Positions 1 through 5,168 of a stretch of DNA of 5,168 nt are shown here, one piece after another. Positions within the stretch are counted from its first letter, which is position 1, and every line of letters starts with the position of its first letter. Origin of the DNA: Melaminivora alkalimesophila (GTDB taxonomy: Bacteria > Pseudomonadota > Gammaproteobacteria > Burkholderiales > Burkholderiaceae_C). Position numbers and translations under genes: made by a program. A model generated the notes under the pieces. It did not search any database and was not told where the DNA came from. It saw only the letters and a program-made list of their open reading frames with translations. The stretch covers positions 1 to 5,168 of the forward strand of contig NZ_ALEE01000180.1 of the NCBI RefSeq assembly GCF_000282995.1, written 5' to 3'.

Positions 1-167
1 TTGCCCGCCTGATGGAAACCTTGCTGCTGCAGCAGCGCCGGCTGGAAGACGAGGGCCTGCGCCAGGCGCGGCAGTTGCGCGAGGCCGAGCGGCGCAGCAG
101 GCAGCTCACGGCACGCCTGGAGGCCATGCGCGCGCTCGAGCGCAGCCTCAACGAGCGCCCCCACTGA
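1..167 (+). CDS. C-terminal fragment of a QseG/YfhG-like coiled-coil protein (5' end outside window)
   Basis: An open frame enters from the left edge (first complete codon at position 3) and ends at TGA 165-167, leaving about 54 residues. The visible part is almost entirely charged heptad-like helix rich in Leu, Arg, Glu and Gln, as expected for a coiled coil. Its last helix (RLEAMRALERSLNER) resembles, from memory, the end of the coiled coil of enterobacterial QseG/YfhG (KLENLTDIERQLSTR). QseG is an outer-membrane lipoprotein that works with the sensor kinase QseE (GlrK) and is encoded between qseE and qseF. The gene directly downstream here is a GlrR/QseF-type regulator, 16 bases away, so position supports the call. 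The lipobox and N-terminal domain are outside the window, so the lipoprotein nature cannot be seen. An alternative is the coiled-coil tail of some other accessory protein of the two-component operon. The fragment does not look like a histidine kinase ATPase end, which would show Gly-rich motifs. Confidence 0.6.
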   Translation, partial: ARLMETLLLQQRRLEDEGLRQARQLREAERRSRQLTARLEAMRALERSLNERPH

Positions 168-183
168 GCCCGGAGACCCTTCC

Positions 184-1599
<1,416 letters not shown>

Positions 1600-1602
<3 letters not shown>

Positions 1603-1612
1603 GTCATTGATT
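1600..1612 (-). promoter_or_regulatory. Predicted IHF binding site
   Basis: Read on the minus strand this is AATCAATGACTTA, which matches every fixed position of the IHF consensus WATCAANNNNTTR. It overlaps the glrR stop codon and sits between operator 1 and the sigma-54 promoter, about 180 bases upstream of the predicted start. IHF commonly bends DNA between activator sites and sigma-54 promoters, including at glmY. It is also an AT-rich island in otherwise very GC-rich DNA, which makes chance less likely but not negligible. Confidence 0.5.
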
Positions 1613-1616
1613 GACA

Positions 1617-1636
1617 AGGGTTTTTCGAAAAACCCT
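1617..1636. repeat. Perfect 20-base palindrome flanked by TGACAA direct repeats
   Basis: AGGGTTTTTCGAAAAACCCT is self-complementary over all 20 bases, just after the glrR stop codon. The hexamer TGACAA occurs at both ends (1612-1617 and 1636-1641), each copy overlapping the palindrome by one or more bases. RNA of either strand could fold into a hairpin. However, the T tract lies inside the left arm and no U run follows on the plus strand (GACAAAG), so it is not a standard intrinsic terminator. It may help end glrR transcription, or it may be a protein-binding operator. Function is unknown. Confidence 0.5.
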
Positions 1637-1646
1637 GACAAAGACC

Positions 1647-1664
1647 CGTCGCTGGCGGGCGACG
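1647..1664. promoter_or_regulatory. Second, variant GlrR-type operator (upstream activating site 2)
   Basis: The site reads CGTCGC-N6-GCGACG. It has the same 6-6-6 geometry and the same GTCGC/GCGAC core as the site at 1578-1595, differing only in the outermost base pair (T/A changed symmetrically to C/G). The six spacer bases differ at several positions, which suggests that symmetry rather than simple duplication is conserved. Its centre is 69 bases from site 1 and about 129 bases before the predicted transcription start. Paired operators suit oligomerising NtrC-family activators. In RNA it could also form a 6-bp GC hairpin, so a structural role is an alternative. Confidence 0.5.
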
Positions 1665-1729
1665 AAAAGCGGCCCGTGCCGGGTGCGCACGCCCCGCCTA
1701 CCTTCCGTTACCCGAAGTAAGCGCGCCAA

Positions 1730-1752
1730 GTGCTTGTCAGCACATCGTTTTT
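1730..1752 (+). terminator. Weak candidate intrinsic terminator of glrR
   Basis: GTGCT and AGCAC (1730-1734 and 1739-1743) form a 5-bp stem closed by the tetraloop TGTC. A run of five T bases follows at 1748-1752, four bases after the stem. The order hairpin then T run is right for plus-strand termination, but the stem is short and the gap to the T run is longer than ideal, so activity would be weak. It lies just before the sigma-54 element and could partly separate glrR from opgG transcription. It may be fortuitous. Confidence 0.3.
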
Positions 1753-1758
1753 CCGCAG

Positions 1759-1774
1759 TGGCACGGGGTTTGCA
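1759..1774 (+). promoter_or_regulatory. Sigma-54 (RpoN) promoter upstream of opgG
   Basis: The sequence TGGCACG-GGGT-TTGCA matches the -24/-12 consensus TGGCACG-N4-TTGCW at every defined base. GG is at 1760-1761 and GC at 1772-1773, exactly 12 bases apart. Taking C1773 as -12 puts the start of transcription near position 1785. It faces opgGH, and the gene just upstream encodes a sigma-54 activator with candidate operators in between. The start would be only about one base before the opgG ATG, so the -12 element and the Shine-Dalgarno sequence are nearly adjacent; see findings. Confidence 0.75.
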
Positions 1775-1775
1775 A

Positions 1776-1781
1776 AGAAGG
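1776..1781 (+). promoter_or_regulatory. Shine-Dalgarno sequence of opgG
   Basis: AGAAGG lies four bases before ATG 1786. It supports this ATG as the start, although the spacing is slightly short. No other ATG, GTG or TTG in frame lies between here and the mature protein. The element would not be in a transcript that starts at 1785, so it is useful only to a transcript begun further upstream, such as read-through from glrR. Confidence 0.5.
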
Positions 1782-1785
1782 CGGC

Positions 1786-3348
1786 ATGCCCTGCATTTTT
1801 GCATTCCTGCCCCTGCCGCGCCGGCGCTGGCGCAGCCCTGCTGCCCTGGCGGCGCTGCTGCTGGCGGCGTTGCCGGCGGCCGCCTTCGACTACCAGTCCC
1901 TGGTTGCGCTGGCGCGCAGCCGGGCGGCCCAGGAAGCCCCGGCCGCCCCGCCGGCCCTGCCCGCCGACCTCGCCCGGCTCGACTATGACGGCCTGCGCGA
2001 CATCCGCTGGCGCCCCGAGCGCGCCCTGTGGCGGCGCCAGGGCCTGCCGTTCGAGGCCATGTTCCTGCACCTCGGCTCGCTGCACCAGACGCCGGTGCGG
2101 GTGCACGAGGTCCTGCCGGACGGGACGGTGCGGGCGCTCCGCTACGACCCGGCCGACTTCGACTACGGCCGCAACCGCTTCGACCCCGCCCGCTGGGGCG
2201 AGCTGGGCTTTTCCGGGCTGCGCCTGCACTATCCGCTGCACGGGCCGGACTACAAGGACGAGCTGATCGTCTTCCAGGGCGCGAGCTACTTTCGCGCGCT
2301 GGGGCGCCACCAGCAGTACGGCCTCTCGGCCCGCGGCCTGGCCATCGACACCGTGGGCGCCGACGCGGAAGAGTTCCCCGCCTTCACGGAGTTCTGGCTG
2401 CTGCGCCCTGCCGCCGGGGCGCAGGTGGCGACCGTGTATGCCCTGATGGAGTCGGCCCGGCTGACCGGGGCCTACCGCTTCGACGTCGAGCCGGGCGAGC
2501 AGACGCGCGTGCGCGTGCGCAGCCGGCTGTTCGCGCGCCCCGGGACGCGGCCGATCACCACCCTTGGCATCGCCCCGCTGACCAGCATGTTCCTGTTCGG
2601 CGAGAACCAGCCACGCGCCGACGACTTCCGCCCCGAGGTGCACGACTCCGATGGGCTGATGGTCGCCAGCGCGGACGGCGAATGGCTGTGGCGTCCGCTG
2701 CAGAACCCGCCCCGCCCCACCGTGACCTCGTTCGCCGTCGCTGGCCTGCGCGGCTTCGGCCTGATGCAGCGCGACCGCCGCTGGAGCAGCTACGAGGACG
2801 ACGAGGCCCGCTACGAGCGCCGCCCCAGTGCCTGGGTGCGCCCCTTGGGCGACTGGGGCCCCGGGCGCGTGGAGCTGGTGCTGCTGCCGGCGGCGCAGGA
2901 AACCGAGGACAACGTCGTCGCCTACTGGGTGCCCCGTCAGGGGCTGCAGCCCGGCGGCTCGCTGGAGCTCGACTACGAAATCCTCTGGCAGGGCGATGCG
3001 CCGCAGCAGCCTCCCGGCAGCTGGGTCACGCAGACCCGCCGGGGCTTCGGCCACACCTCCGAGCCCGCCGACCGGCGGCGCGACCAGGAGCACTACGTCC
3101 TGGACTTCGCCGGGCCCGCGCTCGAGCGGCTGCCTGCGGGCGCCGAACTGCGTGCCGAAGTCAGCAGCGATGCCAACGGCCGCGTCCTCGAAGCCCGCGC
3201 CTACCCCAACCCGGCCACCGGCGGCTGGCGCCTGGCCCTGCGCGTGCAGCGCCTCGACCCGCAGCGCCCGGTCGAGCTGCGCGCCTTCCTGCAACACCAG
3301 AACCACGCAGTGAGCGAGACATGGACACACATCCTGCTTCCCCAATGA
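1786..3348 (+). CDS. opgG: Periplasmic glucan biosynthesis protein OpgG (MdoG)
   Basis: A 520-residue precursor, close to E. coli MdoG (about 511). Residues 1-33 form an export signal: a basic RRRWR stretch at 12-16, a Leu/Ala core at 19-29, and likely cleavage after A33 (PAAA before FDYQ). The mature protein shows OpgG family landmarks: FQGASYFRALG at 163-173, an acidic motif YEDDEARYERRPSAWV at 336-351 following QRDRRW, GDWG and DNVVAYWVP next, then the C-terminal immunoglobulin-like domain ending in SETW near the C-terminus. OpgG is needed for osmoregulated periplasmic glucan production and acts in the periplasm on the glucan delivered by OpgH. The family is now grouped with GH186 beta-1,2-glucan enzymes. 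The acidic motif at 336-344 probably carries the key acid, but I have not aligned it. Adjacency to opgH favours OpgG over the paralogue OpgD. OpgD normally has a clear twin-arginine signal, whereas the RRRWR here is only a poor match to that motif. A perfect sigma-54 promoter abuts the start. Confidence 0.93.
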   Translation: MPCIFAFLPLPRRRWRSPAALAALLLAALPAAAFDYQSLVALARSRAAQEAPAAPPALPADLARLDYDGLRDIRWRPERALWRRQGLPFEAMFLHLGSLHQTPVRVHEVLPDGTVRALRYDPADFDYGRNRFDPARWGELGFSGLRLHYPLHGPDYKDELIVFQGASYFRALGRHQQYGLSARGLAIDTVGADAEEFPAFTEFWLLRPAAGAQVATVYALMESARLTGAYRFDVEPGEQTRVRVRSRLFARPGTRPITTLGIAPLTSMFLFGENQPRADDFRPEVHDSDGLMVASADGEWLWRPLQNPPRPTVTSFAVAGLRGFGLMQRDRRWSSYEDDEARYERRPSAWVRPLGDWGPGRVELVLLPAAQETEDNVVAYWVPRQGLQPGGSLELDYEILWQGDAPQQPPGSWVTQTRRGFGHTSEPADRRRDQEHYVLDFAGPALERLPAGAELRAEVSSDANGRVLEARAYPNPATGGWRLALRVQRLDPQRPVELRAFLQHQNHAVSETWTHILLPQ

Positions 3349-5168
3349 ACCCCCTCGCGGACGCACCCGCCCGCCCGGCGGAGGCAGCGACGCCTGCCCC
3401 GCAGCGCCCCACCGGGCGCGCCGAACGCCACCCCCACACCCTGACCGCCCCGCCGCTGCATCGCGGCTCCATGGTGCCGCGGCCCTGGCGCGGGTTCTGG
3501 AACAGCCTGGGGACCGCCCTGCTGCTGCGCCTGACGGGCCACCGTCCGCCGCCCGCTGCCCCTGCCGAGCCCTGGGAGCAGGCCGCCCGGCAGCGCCGCG
3601 CGGTGTTTCTCGCGCTGTCCCTGGCGATCACGGCGCTGGGCAGCGTGCTGTTCGCCCACCTGCAGCCGGCCTACGACGGCGCCTGGGCCGGGAGGCTGCA
3701 GCTGGCGCTGTTCACCGTCCTGTGCTTCTGGGTGGTGACCGGCTTCCTGACCGCCGCCATGGGCTTTCGCGTACTGCTGCGCGGCGATCCGCACGCGCTC
3801 GACGCGCGCCGCGTGCAGCACCAGCGGCTGTCGCCCGAAGTGCGCACCGCCATCGTCATGCCGATCTGCAACGAAGATGTGGCCACGGTCTTCGCCGGCC
3901 TGCGCGCGACCTGCGAATCGCTCGCGGCCACGGGCCATGCGCGCAACTTCGACGTCTTCGTGCTCTCGGACACCAGCGATCCGCAGCTCGCCGCCGCCGA
4001 GCGCGCCGCCTGGGAGGAGCTGCGCTGCACGCTGGCGGCGAACGCCCGGCAGCCCCAGCCGGAGCTGTACTACCGCCTGCGCCGGCGCCGCACGCAGCGC
4101 AAGGCCGGCAACGTGGCCGACTTCTGCCGCCGCTGGGGGCGCGACTACCGCTACATGGTGGTGCTGGACGCCGACAGCGTCATGAGCGGCGACTGCCTGG
4201 TGGCGCTCGCCAAGCTGATGGAGGCGCACCCGCGCGCCGGCATCATCCAGACCGCGACGCAGGCCGTGGGCCACGTGACGCTGCACGCGCGTGCCCAGCA
4301 GTTCGCCGCGCGCGTGGCGGGCCGGCTGTTCACCCTTGGCATGCAGTACTGGCAGCTGGGCGAGTCGCACTATTTCGGCCACAACGCCATCATCCGCGTC
4401 GAGCCCTTCATGCGCCACTGCGCGCTGGCGCCCATCCGGGGCCGGGGCGGGCTGTCGGGCGGCATCCTGTCGCACGACTTCGTGGAGGCGGCACTGATGC
4501 GCCGCGCCGGCTGGCACGTCTGGCTGGCCGCGGGCCTCGTGGGCAGCTACGAGCAGCAGCCGCCGGACCTGCTGGCCGAACTGCAGCGCGACCGCCGCTG
4601 GTGCCAGGGCAACCTGCAGAACGCCCAGCTGGTGGCCGAACCCGGGCTGCACCCGGTGCACCGCGCGATGCTGCTGACGGGCGCCATGGCCTACCTGTCG
4701 GCACCGCTGTGGTTGGCCTTCATCGTCCTGGGGACCGTGCTCTGGCTGGCCGGGGTGCCGCTGGTGGCCGACTGGAGCGTGCTGCCCGGCGGGCTGGTGG
4801 CGCTGTGGGCCCTGACGCTGTGCCTGCTGTTCATGCCGCGCGTGCTGGGGGTGCTGGCCATCTTGCTGAAGGGCGAGCAGCGCCAGTTCGGCGGCACCGG
4901 GGGGTTGGTCAAGAGCGCGCTGCTGGAGGCCGTGCTGGCCGTGCTGCAGGCGCCGGTGCGCATGCTGGCGCACTCGCTGTTCGTGCTGGTGGCCCTCACC
5001 GGCGTCGAGCTGGACTGGAAGTCGCCTCCGCGCGAGGCCGCTGCCGTGCCGTGGCGCGAGGCGCTGCGCAAGGTCGCCCCCATGGGGCTGGCTTCCCTGG
5101 CGCTGGCGCTGGGGGTCGCCGCCGCCGACACCGGCGCCCTGCTGTGGCTGCTGCCGGTGGGCCTGCCG
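3321..5168 (+). CDS. opgH: Glucan biosynthesis glucosyltransferase OpgH (MdoH), 3' end outside window
   Basis: The frame stays open to the right edge, giving 616 residues from ATG 3321. It is an inner-membrane family 2 glycosyltransferase that polymerises glucose from UDP-glucose into the OPG backbone and probably extrudes it. Residues 1-94 are a Pro/Ala-rich cytoplasmic tail containing GSMVPRPWRGFW at 49-60. Transmembrane helices 1 and 2 lie at about 95-115 and 126-150. The cytosolic catalytic domain has IVMPICNED from 178, FCRRWG and VLDADS with D283/D285, QLGESHYFGHNAIIR, LSHDF with D386, and the R-x-x-R-W motif at R423-W427 in RDRRWCQGN. Further hydrophobic helices follow from about 447, and the last visible one is cut by the window end. 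E. coli MdoH is about 847 residues; the tail before the first helix is shorter here (about 94 against roughly 140). ATG 3321 overlaps opgG by 28 bases and has purine-rich GAGCGAGA before it. In-frame ATG 3345 overlaps the opgG stop as ATGA but lacks any Shine-Dalgarno, so 3321 is preferred. Either start implies translational coupling with opgG. Confidence 0.93.
   Translation, partial: MDTHPASPMNPLADAPARPAEAATPAPQRPTGRAERHPHTLTAPPLHRGSMVPRPWRGFWNSLGTALLLRLTGHRPPPAAPAEPWEQAARQRRAVFLALSLAITALGSVLFAHLQPAYDGAWAGRLQLALFTVLCFWVVTGFLTAAMGFRVLLRGDPHALDARRVQHQRLSPEVRTAIVMPICNEDVATVFAGLRATCESLAATGHARNFDVFVLSDTSDPQLAAAERAAWEELRCTLAANARQPQPELYYRLRRRRTQRKAGNVADFCRRWGRDYRYMVVLDADSVMSGDCLVALAKLMEAHPRAGIIQTATQAVGHVTLHARAQQFAARVAGRLFTLGMQYWQLGESHYFGHNAIIRVEPFMRHCALAPIRGRGGLSGGILSHDFVEAALMRRAGWHVWLAAGLVGSYEQQPPDLLAELQRDRRWCQGNLQNAQLVAEPGLHPVHRAMLLTGAMAYLSAPLWLAFIVLGTVLWLAGVPLVADWSVLPGGLVALWALTLCLLFMPRVLGVLAILLKGEQRQFGGTGGLVKSALLEAVLAVLQAPVRMLAHSLFVLVALTGVELDWKSPPREAAAVPWREALRKVAPMGLASLALALGVAAADTGALLWLLPVGLP

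Noticed and set aside
1611..1616. TTGACA, a perfect sigma-70 -35 hexamer
   Set aside because: At 16 to 18 bases downstream the sequence is CCCTGA/CCTGAC/CTGACA, nothing like a -10 box. It is better explained by the IHF site and repeat flank.
1623..1640. TTTC-N10-GACA as a third GlrR operator
   Set aside because: One mismatch in the left half-site and no extended GTCGC core; too weak to annotate, kept only as a remark under the palindrome.
1683..1690. GTGCGCAC 8-base palindrome
   Set aside because: Short GC palindromes are frequent in DNA of this composition, and it has no matching partner or spacing.
1735..1738. TGTC half-site near the promoter
   Set aside because: The partner at N10 is TTTT (1749-1752), so there is no operator; the TGTC is the loop of the weak hairpin at 1730-1743.
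1611..1988. Small plus-strand frame spanning the glrR-opgG gap
   Set aside because: It runs through the hairpins and promoter and then into opgG in another frame; it has no ribosome site and no family resemblance.
3345..3347. ATG overlapping the opgG stop as the opgH start
   Set aside because: ATGA overlaps are common for coupled genes, but the bases before it are pyrimidine-rich with no Shine-Dalgarno. ATG 3321 in the same frame has a purine-rich leader. Not fully excluded.
1708..3366. 552-residue minus-strand open frame across opgG
   Set aside because: Shadow of opgG; composition is typical of antisense GC-rich frames and no motif is recognisable.
3201..4973. 590-residue minus-strand open frame across opgH
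   Set aside because: Shadow of opgH, very rich in His, Gln and Arg. The plus strand carries all GT2 catalytic motifs.

Overview
The window is GC-rich throughout (strongly G/C-biased third codon positions) and holds four plus-strand genes, tightly packed except for one 183-base gap. Gene content, gene order and protein similarity suggest a betaproteobacterium, probably Burkholderiales/Comamonadaceae-like. That placement is inferred from recalled families, not from a search.

Layout: (1) Positions 1-167 are the 3' end of a coiled-coil protein resembling the C-terminus of QseG/YfhG. (2) After 16 bases comes a complete sigma-54-dependent response regulator of the GlrR/QseF type (184-1602). These two look like the end of a qseE-qseG-qseF (glrK-yfhG-glrR) operon whose sensor kinase would lie upstream of the window. 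(3) A 183-base intergenic region (1603-1785) is dense in regulatory signals. (4) opgG/mdoG (1786-3348) encodes a periplasmic glucan biosynthesis protein. (5) opgH/mdoH (from 3321 to the end of the window, incomplete) encodes the inner-membrane glucosyltransferase. It overlaps opgG and is translationally coupled to it. OpgH makes the beta-1,2-linked glucan backbone from UDP-glucose and moves it across the membrane; OpgG acts on it in the periplasm. The products are osmoregulated periplasmic glucans (OPGs).

The main discovery is regulatory. The DNA between glrR and opgG carries the full set of parts of a sigma-54 promoter controlled by the neighbouring regulator. There is a perfect GlrR-type operator, TGTC-N10-GACA, inside the last codons of glrR (1578-1595). 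A perfect IHF consensus covers the glrR stop codon (1600-1612). A second, symmetrically variant operator lies at 1647-1664. A perfect -24/-12 element, TGGCACG-N4-TTGCA, lies at 1759-1774. Together these predict that envelope-stress signalling through QseE/GlrK-GlrR directly activates OPG synthesis, a link I do not recall being described; GlrR is known for glmY and rpoE in enterobacteria. One complication is that the predicted sigma-54 start falls about one base before the opgG ATG. The transcript would then be leaderless, or the site may have another role.

The long minus-strand open frames are codon-bias shadows and are not annotated. I see no RNA genes, mobile elements or CRISPR arrays.
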